Assembly (NCBI GenBank): GCA_964020975.1 | Contig: OZ026619.1 | Location: 10,189,778-10,253,777, forward strand | Direction of reading: 5' to 3' | Origin: Hermodice carunculata | Lineage: Eukaryota > Annelida > Polychaeta > Eunicida > Amphinomidae | DNA length: 64,000 bases | Shown: positions 50,593 to 62,193 of the stretch, piece by piece | How the letters are laid out: each line of letters opens with the position of its first letter | How positions within the stretch are numbered: the stretch's first letter is position 1 | Program-made: the position numbers and the translations under genes | Notes under the pieces: generated by a model | Databases searched by the model: none | Told to the model about the DNA's origin: nothing | What the model saw: the letters and a program-made list of their open reading frames with translations, nothing else

Positions 50593-52631
50593 AAGTGGGG
50601 ATTCTGTGCACCGAGAAATCGTAATTTGCGTACACATATTGTTTTTCCATTCACAGAAGTAACATTTATTATAATTTTCATGAGCATAAAAATTTACATC
50701 GCTTTATAAAATGTAGCTTTCCTATGCTTGAGATCTTTAAGACCTAGGCACAGATGCATTGTAAACCAACTATTAGTATGCCTTGGTCTTGTGTGAAACG
50801 AAAGTTAGTTAAAACATAAATAGTTCGGTAAGATGTCGAGTAATATAACAAGCACAAAATATTGGCGACATTCATTAATATGCACCTTTGGTTCAATGCA
50901 TTTACTTTTAAAATGGTCCATTCTTTATTCAGCCATGATTCAGTGGAAAGGAGACCAGTTAAAGTCCTCTAAAAGATTTGTTATGTATTTTCCATTCCTA
51001 GAAAGGTTGTGATTCAGTCCAAAAACTTTATGTATTCATACAATTGTTTTCCAATGAGTTAGTTTTGAAGCGTATGAGCTTCACAGTATACGACAAAGCG
51101 CCTTTTATTATATCAAGCCAGCATTTGCTACTGTCAACTAATTCAATAGGCGTGTATTTACGTGAAGGAGAGAGTCCATTGAAGTTTTAGTAAAATGATT
51201 CAGGAAAATAGCCACACAATTAAATCTGGTTGTGCTAAATGAACATGCCCTTGGACACATAGAAAGAATTTGATACAGGAGATCATGTGTAGCTCCCTTC
51301 AAATAACTCCTATGGTGGAAAGCACTCTTTAAAATAATTCTACTTTCTTCTCCCCGTACAGTGACACTTCTGTGGAAATAAAAGTAGATACCCTTTACCC
51401 CAACACGGAGAATACAGCTGGTCAGCTTCCTTTTGTTCTGGGCAGATGCAGAATACTGTTACGTGATCACAGTGAAACGATTTAACTTCTACGTGTTTCA
51501 ACATTGATGATATTGTGTTTCTTTGTTCGATTGATTGCCTTTGACATATTATCTTTAAAATGTCGCTGCATTTAACATATGTTGAACTTATGCGCATTTA
51601 ACCCTGTTTTCATCTTGGCAATCATGCAAGATTTCGATTTTTTTTATCATACAACCCTACAGAATAAAAAAAAATGCGTTTATCTGGTTGCACACGTCTA
51701 TGGATGTCAAAATGCTTGACTTAATTTACGACTTGGTTAGTGCTCACTTTTGCTCAACACTGATGTGGATTAAGTTACTCATGAAACAACATTATCGGTC
51801 TACAATCACTTAAACTTAAGTTGCATAAACACGCATTACCTCCCATGCAGAATTACAAATATGCACTACTAGGTAAGAGAGACAAAAAGGGCTTTTTTCA
51901 TTACACTCACCAGTGCAAATTAATTATTTCATACTTCCTTCGCCAAGAATGTGTTTACCTCTGATGAATTATGATATTCAATTTATTATATTGTGTGTTT
52001 GGCTTATTAACAATCCATACATATGAACTATGCAAGTAAAATTTGACAACATTGTTATACTCAACTGAGTATTGCTGGTAGCTTCCAGGAAGGCAACTCT
52101 CTGTGTCACCCATCCAGAGGCCAATGCCAGACAAGGCTAGGTACACAGCTAGGGATAGCAACATACTCCTCAATTATAAATAATGAACAAGAGCTGGAAT
52201 GCTTCATTTAACGACATGGACTTCAAACAGGAAAAAATATCAGCCAAATTCAAAATGTAACGTATTGGAATATTTTTGTAAAACTGTCCACTTATATTAT
52301 TATAAACATATTTATTTTCTCTTGATTGACTAATAGTACAGAAAGACTAATCTGGAGGCTCTCCAGTACATAAGAGGACGCACCGGAATACATACAATGC
52401 ACACTGGACGAGAACAGAAGACTAAATTCACGGCTTGTACACGAATAATACAATTGATGCCAGATAATGGAGACTTATAATTAGATCATATACTAAATTA
52501 GTAAATAAAACGTCTAGATTCTGACAAGAATATCTGAACAGCCTTAAAGATGAATACATTATCAGTGTCTGGCAAGTCCTCACTACCTTTCAAGAGAATA
52601 TTGAGGAAAATACCACTAGAGCACTGAACTA
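50593..52631. other. Upstream flank of V10, paralogous to the V11 flank
   Basis: No gene. Much of 50593-52075 aligns by eye to 58919-62020 upstream of V11, for example 51190-51285 to 59940-60025, 51330-51390 to 60535-60620, and 51900-52075 to 61455-62018. The V11 side is longer through several insertions, including a MITE. The empty MITE target ATATGAAC is at 52021-52028. From about 52075 the paralogy ends. Confidence 0.65.
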
Positions 52632-54050
52632 TTAAATCGGATTTACACCTGGAGCGAGTAAGTGACACACAGTGTTCAGTAGACGGACCCTTTGCACAGT
52701 GAACTTGGGGCAGAACAAAAGGTAATGTTTCGTATCTTCAGTAGTATGAGAGCATGCACACTTTGAGGCTGGAAGGAAATTGACATGATAGAGATGGGCA
52801 TTTATAACAGAGAAGTTAAGACGTAGCTGCGTGTGGCATATGTTTAGGAAACGACTTCCATGTTTAAAGTACGTGGCCATTTTGTCAACACTTGAGAGTA
52901 ATATATTTAATTTAGGTTTAAACTGCGGCAGGGAATTGGTGAGACGAACATCAGCCGGGAGGTTATTCCATAATTTGATAGCTGACGGGAGAGAGAATCG
53001 CCGAAGCGATTGGTGGTGAACCTAATTTGGCATAATTCAGTACGATTTCTCAATAGACGCCCAGCAGTGAATGCAATGTCACGAGGAACGAGATCATGTA
53101 GGAATTGTGGAGTCAACATATTATACATTTTAAAGAAAAGAATAAGTTTAAAGTATTTCCTCCGATTTGCCAGAGTTTGCCATTCGAGCTCTTCGAGAAG
53201 TAAGACGCGTGGAGTGTATCCAGTTGCGCTAAGGCAGATCCTGGCTGCCTCATACTGAACAGCTTCTATAGATTGTGACAGGTTTTCGGTGCAATTTTCA
53301 AACAGGACACACCCATATTCGAGGATAGGACGAATCGTTGTACTATACAACCGTATGAGTGTCTGGCGGGAGAGTTTATATTTGAGTCTGCGTAAAAGAG
53401 CAAGCCGTTGGCTGGCTTTATTAAAAACGCGTGTTACATGCTGGTGCCATGACAAATTACTTGAGAGTGTAACTCCAAGATGAGTATGTAGAGTAGCCTC
53501 AGGTATCGGTGTGTTTCCTAGAAGTAGGGGAGGATGATCTGGCTTATGTCGTTTAGCTGAAAAGGTCATTGAGATTGATTTTATGGCATTAGATGTCATA
53601 CGCCAGAGCTTGCCCCAACGATGAATTTGTATAAGATTAGAATTAAGGCTTTCAGCTGTGGCCATTGGTTCGTGGACAATTTCAAGAATACTTGAAAAGT
53701 AGACCAGCGTGCCAGACTCTGTCAAAGGCCTTGGATATGTCCAGGAAAACCATGCGGGCCTCCTGGCCTAACTCAAGCCCACTGTTAATAGTATGAAGTA
53801 TGCTAACAAGGTGATTTATAGTGGAATAGTTTTTCTTAAAGCCAGAGTTTTTAGCAGAAAGTAAATTGTTAGAGGTTAGATACTCATAGAAAATGTTATA
53901 AACTAGACGCTCAAGTACTTTACAGACATTACAGAGGAGTGAAATAGGCCTATAATTTTTCTTTGACTGTTTGTTACTTTTCTTAAAAACGGAGCACACG
54001 TTGGACCTCTTCCAGAGATCTGGAAAATATGAGTTGCATATTGATAGCAA
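52632..54050 (-). mobile_element. Broken Jockey/CR1-like LINE with internal deletion
   Basis: Minus-strand reverse-transcriptase pieces: NYRPISLLCNVCKVLERLVY through VFLDISKAFDRVWHAGLLFK (54050-53682), a thumb-like region with LHTHLGVTLSSNLSWHQHV and IRPILEYGCVLF (53725-52907), and the C-terminal knuckle CACSHTTEDTKHYLLFCPKF (52880-52632). The second piece overlaps the first in another frame. The text jumps from WHAGLLFK straight to the segment after the catalytic FADD box, so about 90 codons containing the active site are gone. The endonuclease domain is not seen. Dead, 5'-truncated copy. Confidence 0.85.
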
Positions 54051-56176
54051 TGCTTAAGATAAACCTGTTATAACTCCATATTTATATCAAACCCATATAA
54101 ACAAGACAACCAACAGGCCATTCATACTTCTTAATCTAGAATGTCAATGATTTTTAAGTACATTGCCTTGTTGTTATCTAACATATCACTCAGTGTCAAA
54201 GAAGTATTCTATCTAATTTATTCAAATGTGTAACAAAGACCAGTACACCAGCCCGCGTGTTAATCATTGTAATCTTCGGGTCTAACGTACATCCAATGCT
54301 ATTATCCTCTTTGGATCTAACGTAATTAACTTGGACATTTTCCCTTATGTATTTCAAGACCAATAATGGATTTTCTTTGTTTTGTGTTCATATACATTGT
54401 GCTTTTGTTTTTATTCTTATATTGAATTGCTGGAAATAAACAAAGTTCAGCGCTGACAGGCCAAATGTATGAGACAAAAGTACGTATTTATTTTTCTGTT
54501 ATGGGTATATGTGGACAGCCTTTCTTTCTATGAAGCCTTGTAACATTAAACCCAAACTAGTTTCTTGAACCCCGAATGTTTAACTTCAATTTTTCCACTT
54601 TAACCAAACTCTTACACAGAATTATTAGCATGTAGAAGTAAAAGTACCTCTCTGACAATTTGGCATTATATGATACACCTCAAGTATGTAGTTATTCAAA
54701 ACTAAACAAAAACAAAACAAAATACAAATAAATACAAACTGTCAAACATTGTCTATACCCAGCACTGTTTTCATTGTAGCTTACCGAGGACTGCGTTTGC
54801 TAACATATCGTATGTGTAGAAACTCCTGAAGTTTTGCTTTTTCTGTGCGTCCTGACACCTTTATCATTACTTATGTGGCTCTTGAGTTCGAATTGACTCA
54901 TGCACGCCAGGTAGACCTATGCAGATGTGTTTTACAGTCAATTTTTCCACATCTATTTCACTTGCGCAAAATTATCTCAATAGAGATGCACTTGACGAAC
55001 GCTTTTGATGTCCCTATTATTGTGACATACAAGCATCATGATTATCCAACTGATCACAGATTTACTAAAAGGAGACACATTTCGATTTCACTAAGTTTGC
55101 CTGCTTTCCGCACTGTACCAAAATTACAATATATCTTCACTTGAGTAATAAACAAACAAACTGAGGCCTCATCTACTGTAACATTACATAGTTGGTAATC
55201 ATCTATTCGCCGTGAAAGATTTTTTTCTACTATTTGTAAAGTAGAAAAGACAACTATACTGTGCAGTAATTGAGTTGAGCTTCAAGCTTTGGACAAATTA
55301 TATTTAAAATTTCATGATCTGTACACAAACGGTAGAGGCGTTATATCAAAAGTAAATGTTTGTGTAACGTTACATAGTAACCGCGATTGTGGGGAGTATG
55401 CAACCTTCTATCCTTGTTGCACCTGCATAATTGTGAAGACTAGCCCTACGCCACCTTTCATGTCCATGGAAAACACATTAATGTCCCGGCTTTGTCTGCA
55501 TGAGCCGCAGAATACAATGTCCACGCGATGAATGAATACAGTATAGGTTCTAGTACCTTGATATATATAACGATACCGGGACAATCTTTAAGCACGTGCC
55601 GAAGTTGTTGATAGTTTATTCTCCAACGTCCTAACTTATCCCACATTACTATATCATATGCACTTAGGCTTGAACCAATATAAAAAGGAAACTAGGTAAG
55701 GACAAAGTAAACACTGCCCACGTGACGGTAAGGACAGTGTAGTGTCGGCAATGAAGCACTTTTACCACTTTTTTATATTTCTATTATTTTGGTAAAAGCT
55801 TCTATTATTTTGTAATCGACTGAATTTTATTTACACCGATGAAAAATAATGTACTGTATATCGCTTCTGTCCTTCTTTGACAAGTACAAAAAAATCGGGA
55901 CTACATAATACAGCTACATCACATGAGTCGAAAGCACTGGAATGAAAATAAAGCGTACCTTTGATATATAGTACATGCATTCTTCGATATTTAGCGTTAG
56001 TCAAAAGTTATCTGAAATTAAAATCCAATTGATTTCTACCTAACCTTGAGAATACAAATATATTTTGTATTGCAATTCAATTAGATAAGATGCATGTCGT
56101 TATTGTCCACAAAATATTAACTTTATGTTTTTGCTAAGGGCAAAAAAATATTGTGTTCTTCATGAGAGGTACTTAC
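54051..56176. other. Spacer between LINE and V11
   Basis: No gene or repeat recognised. The right end is the V11 intron-side flank with a 17-codon read-through frame ending at 56123. Confidence 0.5.
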
Positions 56177-58564
56177 GTTGATGCAGTCAGTATATTCCGC
56201 CATGTGGGAGTCAGGTTTTGTATATCCCAGCGGGACAGTTTGTTCAAGATGTTCCGAAACTTTACTTATGGTTGAGTAAGTAGAGTTGCTTGTCACATCA
56301 TTCAACACATACCAGTTCTTATCAGCCACACTGCCATCACCATTTTTTCTTATATTGTCCAACTCTCTGTTTGCAACATTTAGTAAATTCTCAATAGCTG
56401 GAGCTCTGCTGAACCGTTGTCGTCGACGGCGTTGCCAACAGACTAAACTGATGATGATCAGAGCCAATAGCATGAACCCCAAAGAAGCAGACAGAGCAAA
56501 TATGATGATGAGATGCTGGTGTGCTGACAATGATGACATTATGTCCATCATTTGTTCCTCTGTCACAATATGTACGGTGACATTTATTGTATTTTTGTGC
56601 CACGGTGATGTGCTGTCCGTTCCTGTGACAGTAAATGTGTAAGACGTTTTGTAATCTCGAACCAGCATGGTGGTAGTCTTGATGGTGCCCGTCGTCCTAT
56701 CAATCACAAATACATCTTGTGGTTCTTTAGAATGCTCCATATCTACTATGGCATATTCAACTCTTCCTCCAGCGTCTAAATCACTATCAATTGCATAAAC
56801 ATTCCCTACTTCAGTTCCTGGTGGAACTTTATCCACAACAAAAAAGTCATAGTTATCTTGTGAAAATTTTGGCGTTTCGTCATTCACATCCAATATGTTA
56901 ATTAAAATTGTTGACGTGGAAGTGAGTGTTGGTTTTCCGCTATCTTTGGCATAAATCAGTGTCTGATACCTGCGTGTCCTTTCACGGTCAAAGGGCTTTA
57001 ATGCTGTTATAAGCCCTGTGTTAGAATCAATTCTTAAGTCAGAAAGGGCGGACTTCGGCAAACTATATTGCAGCCGACTGTTTTCTCCTGTATCCTTATC
57101 CGTACATGTGACACTCAAAATGGATGCACCAACTTGATTGTTCTCTTCCAAGGCAACTGAATATATTTCATTTGTAAATACCGGGGCATTGTCGTTTTCA
57201 TCTATGACAGAAACAGTTAAATGTTTAGCGCTTGAAAGACGCGGAGTACCAAAGTCTTGACACTGAATGCTCAAGCTCACCTTGGGACTTATTTCTCTAT
57301 CAAATGCTGCAGCTGTGACAACTTTATAATCTGACTTCCCTATGTGTTGCAGATGAAACCTTCGGTCACTCACGGAACACTCAAAAGTACCCCCCTCTCC
57401 GCCATCAAGGTCAGTGATTGATAAATAAGCAACGAAAGTGTTTCGTTCAGAGTTTTCCTTGATTCGGATATCTTTCGTACCAGAGAGGGAACTAACTTTT
57501 ATTTCAGGCGCATGATTATTTGTATCAATAACACGAATTTTGACAATAGTGGTCACGGGAATAGAGTTGACCCGGCCGTGATCTTGCGCAACAACAGATA
57601 ATTCATAAATTTGGTTAATTTTGACATCTAGATTACGCTTCAGGTAAATTGATCCATGCATTTTGTCCAGTCGAAATAAATTTGAGTACTGCCGAGAGGT
57701 TTCACGCGAAAAAGTATACGACACCTGTCCATTTTCGCCCGCATCCTTGTCAACTGCTGTTACCGTCAGTAATCTTGTGTTAGGTGGAGTACTGTCGAAT
57801 ATCCGCGCAACATAAGACTTATTTCTAAACCTGGGAATATTATCATTCACGTCTAAAACAATAATGTTAACTTGCAGTGATCCTGTCTTCTGGGGCACAC
57901 CATTGTCAGAGGCCTTGATTTCCAAATTGTAAAAGCCCGTTTTCTCTCTGTCAAGCGATGTCTTTAAAACTATTTGGATTCCCCTGACTTCGGTTTCTTT
58001 GAGGATTCGGATCTCAAACTCTTTTGCACCAGAGTTGGAAATGGTATAATCTATATCACCGTTGTTCTCTATATCATCATCAATAGCTACAGGAAGAGAA
58101 GCAATCAGCCCAGGATCTGCCTTTTCAGACACCCTTATACTCATCCGCGGCTGGGGAAATGACGGAGCGTTGTCGTTGATATCCGACACAAATATCTGGA
58201 CTCGGATAATTTCAAAATACTGCATCGGCTTCACAGCTATACTGGCTTCCAGAATACACGTTGATTGCTTGAGACAAAGCGTATCTCTGTCGATTCTCTT
58301 GGCAGTGCGTAATACGCCGCCATTGCGTGTAACGCTGAACAAATGACTATGAGCTCCAACGTTATCTACAATGCTGAACTTCAATATGTTTAATATTGCT
58401 CTGCTATATTTTCTGTCGATACGCGACTGAGATGCGACGTTGCCCAATACAGTTCCTATCTGCATTTCTTCCTCTATTCTGTACTTCAACTGCATCTGAC
58501 CTAATATTTGAGCAGGACTACCGTAGCACATCAGTACATAGAGTAAGATACTTACTGGTTGCAT
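56177..58564 (-). CDS. Clustered-protocadherin-like variable exon V11
   Basis: 796 codons from ATG 58564 to AAC|GTAAGT (last exon base 56177). Rightmost unit in the window, hence the most distal from any constant exons. EC1 loop CLKQSTC at 97-103. Sister of V10, with the first 640 bp of the coding sequence nearly identical in DNA. The EC2-EC3 linker is LDVNDN where most have TDVNDN. EC6 has DMEHSKEPQDVFVIDRTTG and a changed DSTSPWHKN where most have D.APPWHK. The stalk is EEQMMDIMSSLSAHQHLIII and the helix ends IISLVCWQRRRRQRF. The exon end is EYTDCIN with all cytoplasmic tyrosines. Read-through adds 17 codons. Confidence 0.93.
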
Positions 58565-58834
58565 TTTTCAAGATAAAGGACTAGATGTTCCATTTGTCAG
58601 TCCTCACGAATAAACACAGCTCATTAAACTGAATGCACAAAGCACATAAGAAGAATATTGTGTCGCCTGGAAGCAGGGGACATCATGACTATTTTTCCGT
58701 GTTCCTTTCAACTCGCAAAACAATACTTGTATGCCAAAACCTATCTTGTCATAAGCTTGGGTTTTTCGTGGTAAAATTCCAGATACCTTGCTTCAATAGC
58801 GCAGTAAAACGTCGACACTATAATATCATCCGAA

Positions 58835-58918
58835 TGCAACATGGCGGTTTTCTACTGAATACACACTGACGTCATTTGCCCAAAATACACATAATTAAAG
58901 ATCCGTTGGGTGGCGCCA
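58835..58918 (-). promoter_or_regulatory. V11 composite promoter: CTCF-like, CRE, YY1-like
   Basis: Plus-strand TGCAACATGGCGG at 58835-58847, CRE TGACGTCA at 58867-58874, CTCF-like TCCGTTGGGTGGCGCCA at 58902-58918. The box starts 338 bp upstream of the ATG. No further unit or module is seen to the right. Confidence 0.82.
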
Positions 58919-61586
58919 AAGTGGGACTCATGTGCACCGGGAAATCGTAATTTGCGCACACATCTATTTATTCCTTTCGCAAACGTAACATTTCTATGAT
59001 TTTGATGAGCCTAAAAATAAACGTCGCCAAATAGAATTTATTTTGGTCTGTTTGGCATCCTTGAGAGCCATCGAGCCATCTGCTAAGACCTAGGACCAGC
59101 TGTATAGTACGTCAACACTTAGTATGCGTTTGCATGTTGTGAAATGAAAGGCAGTTGAAACATAGTTCTGTATATTTTTGTAATCTTGAGTAAGATAACA
59201 ATTAAAAATATTGGCAATATTGGTTTAATTTGTATATCCTGCAAACAAATCTATAGAACTAATAGTTACGAGAAAAATCATTTTGTATATTAATACATTT
59301 CGACGCTACAGTGAGAGAAAAATTTTTACAGTAAAAGGCAGAGATTCAAGAATTACTAAAATATCAACATTTATATTCCTATACCCATGGGAAGAAATAA
59401 ATGTTACTTCTGACTGCAAACAGGCAGTTACCCGTAGTAAGAAACTGGTGGTTTGATACTGGTCATCTCAACTTTAGTACTATTTATCATTAAGGTAAGG
59501 CTGTATTGCGCTGGTTAAATTTCGACATTAATGTTATCATTAGGTGTTACCGTAACAGGAACCTACTTCATCCTGCATTCACGTACTTGCAATTTGTTTC
59601 CTTAACACCATTTGCTTACATATTATAGAATAATAAGTACCCGAAGGACTTACTGTTTAAAATGATCCGTTTTTTATCTAGTCATCATTCAGATGAATAA
59701 AAACCCGTTTTAGGCTTCTAAAGGATTCGTTATTGAATTTGGTATTACTAGAAAGGGGGTGATTAAATAATTGTATTTTAAAGTTTATCCAACTTCCTTT
59801 TCAATGAGGTGATTTTGATGCATTTTTATGTCGTCACATATGACAAAGTGTCCTTTATTATATCAAACCAATATATACCACAACCAACCAATACAACGAG
59901 ATTTTTTACGTAAAGGAGAGAACCCATCGAATTTAATGTGACATGTGTCTGGAAATATCCACACAATCCGAATATGCAAAATGAATATGCATTTGGACCC
60001 ATCGAAACAGTTTGATATAGCAAATCATGTGCGGCCAAAATATATTGCACATTTTTTAAGCGTTTTCGTGTATTTGTATTTGTGTCTTTTTGTCCAAAAC
60101 CACTTCCTAGTAGTCATCACTCTATTCCGCAGTCCGAACTCTTCACTCTCCATAAGCTAACCTGTCCCTGTCTAACCTATATACATAAAAGTACTATTAT
60201 CCATATTGCACACGTTCCTCTGTAAAATTTTGACATAGGCTGTATTAGCCCAAATAATAATTTAAAGGGTCTTCAGCTGGTAAGTACTCAACATGTTTCG
60301 GAGCCTTTTAATTTTATTTTACATTCAATTTTTTATCTTGTTGTTGTTGTTCTTGTTGTTTTCTCGTTTTTTGGTTTTTTATTTTTGTTTTTACAAGTTG
60401 ATATAATCTGATACTATGCAACTTATTTGATGACTATGCGTGTTTACGTTGTCACTCAATTATGAAAGCATTGATTGCTGCTGGGGTAATTTCTCCTTTC
60501 AGAGAACACCTTTGGTGAAAAGCAACCTATAAAAGTCCTCAATTTCTTCTCCCCATACAGTTTTACTTATATCTACGTGACACCTGCTCTTAAAGGGCAC
60601 TTCTAAAGAAATAAAAGCAGCTACTGTTCCCAAAACTTTTATTCTAGGCCAATGGTTATATTATACTAGTAAGCTGTGTCACAAGTTATTGGAATACTGT
60701 TGTGTGATCAGTTGGGAAAAAACTGCAACGTGTTTCAACCTTGATGACAATTTTTGTTTGTTTTTGTGGTAGGGGTGTTCATTTTTTGTTCTTACTTGGT
60801 TTTTGGCATAGAATTATTTCAGTTTCGCTTCAATGCCACATTTAAGCAAGGGAAAACATGCTGGTCTCTTTTAAAATGGGCTTCGTTTGTTGTATATGTT
60901 TTTATATATCGAGATACTTATCTACCATATTATCTGATAATTAATATCCAATTAGGCACCCGGTGCTAGCAGCACTTATCAATCCCTCTAAACTGCCATA
61001 TCAACCACCAGAATACTGTTGTCTGATCACATTAAGACAATGTCTACTTGTTCAACTTGTTTGTTTGTTTGTTTGTTTGTTTGTTTGTTTGTTTGTTTTC
61101 AACTAATTATTTAAATTTTGCTGGAATAATATTTATATTTAAGCAAGGTATGATAGAAAATATTGTGAATTCATGTGCATTTAACCCTGTTCATTTCCCA
61201 GCAATAGGGACTGAAAGTTTATTCTGTTCATGCTAGCCTATAAATTAAAAATGCCTTTATTTTGTTGTACATGCATTCAGATGCCACAGTACTAGACTAA
61301 AGTTACGACTTGGTTATTAATCACTTTTGAGCAACACTGATGTAGATTTAGTTACTTTTGAAACAACATTATCCTTATACAACGACTTGAACATAACTTG
61401 CAGCAATACGTATTCCCTACAAGCCAAAATTACAAACAAGCAACACTAGCTGTGAGAGACACTCAGCGGTGCCCATTAATTAGTTTATACTGACTTTTGC
61501 CAAGCATTTTTTCAACCTATCGTTGATATTGATACTCAATTGACAGTGCTGTCTGTTTGCCTTATCAACAATCCATCCATATGAAC
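58919..61586. other. Upstream flank of V11
   Basis: No gene. Paralogous in blocks to 50593-52020, with extra sequence. Contains a T-rich stretch at about 60330-60400 and a (TTTG)n tract at 61057-61100. Confidence 0.6.
61057..61100. repeat. (TTTG)n microsatellite
   Basis: About eleven TTTG units. The aligned place near 51540 upstream of V10 lacks the expansion. Confidence 0.9.
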
Positions 61587-61969
61587 TGGTGCATGGACTC
61601 GGGACCCGGGGACCCGGGACTCCCCCCCCCCCCGCCAAAATGTTAAAATGTCGGGTCCCGAATCCAAGTTTTAATACCCGACTACTTTCGACATAAATAA
61701 TCAAAATATAGATCTATGTGTATTTCTCCTTTATTTTCGCTGTGATGTTCTTTATTTTTTTTTGTCCCCCCCCCCCCTCAGGAATAGGCAACTTGTCGAA
61801 TGGTGGGATTATTTTCTGTACCTAAGTAAAAGCAAGTTAAAATATGTTTCTGTGTATCATTTCAGTAAGGGTTTTAGCCGCGGGTACCCGGGTACCCAGG
61901 TCACGTGTATTAAACATAGTTTATTCGCGGGTTCCGGGACCCCACTTTTTCCCCTAAGTCAATGCACTA
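61587..61969. mobile_element. 383-bp non-autonomous DNA transposon (MITE-like, 8-bp target duplication)
   Basis: Flanked by identical ATATGAAC at 61579-61586 and 61970-61977. The termini are inverted repeats: TGGTGCATGGACTCGGG at the left and, read on the other strand, TAGTGCATTGACTTAGG at the right, about 13 of 17 matching. The paralogous V10 flank has a single ATATGAAC at 52021-52028 and no insert, an empty site. No coding capacity. The interior is rich in GGGTCCCGG and CGGGTACCCGGG palindromes and poly-C tracts. An 8-bp duplication fits the hAT superfamily; the family is not otherwise proven. Confidence 0.8.
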
Positions 61970-62018
61970 ATATGAACATTGCAAGACATGTTTGACAACA
62001 TGTTATAATCAGCTGAGT

Positions 62019-62020
<2 letters not shown>

Positions 62021-62059
<39 letters not shown>

Positions 62060-62100
62060 CAACAACAACAACAACAACAACAATAATAATAATAATAATG

Positions 62101-62188
<88 letters not shown>

Positions 62189-62193
62189 TAATT
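62021..62193. repeat. (AAT)n with inner (AAC)n microsatellite
   Basis: About 170 bp of triplets. It lies at the 3' end of the LINE to its right and begins exactly where paralogy with the V10 flank stops (GAGTATT), so it is probably the LINE's tail expanded after insertion. The open frame across it encodes only Asn repeats. Confidence 0.9.
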
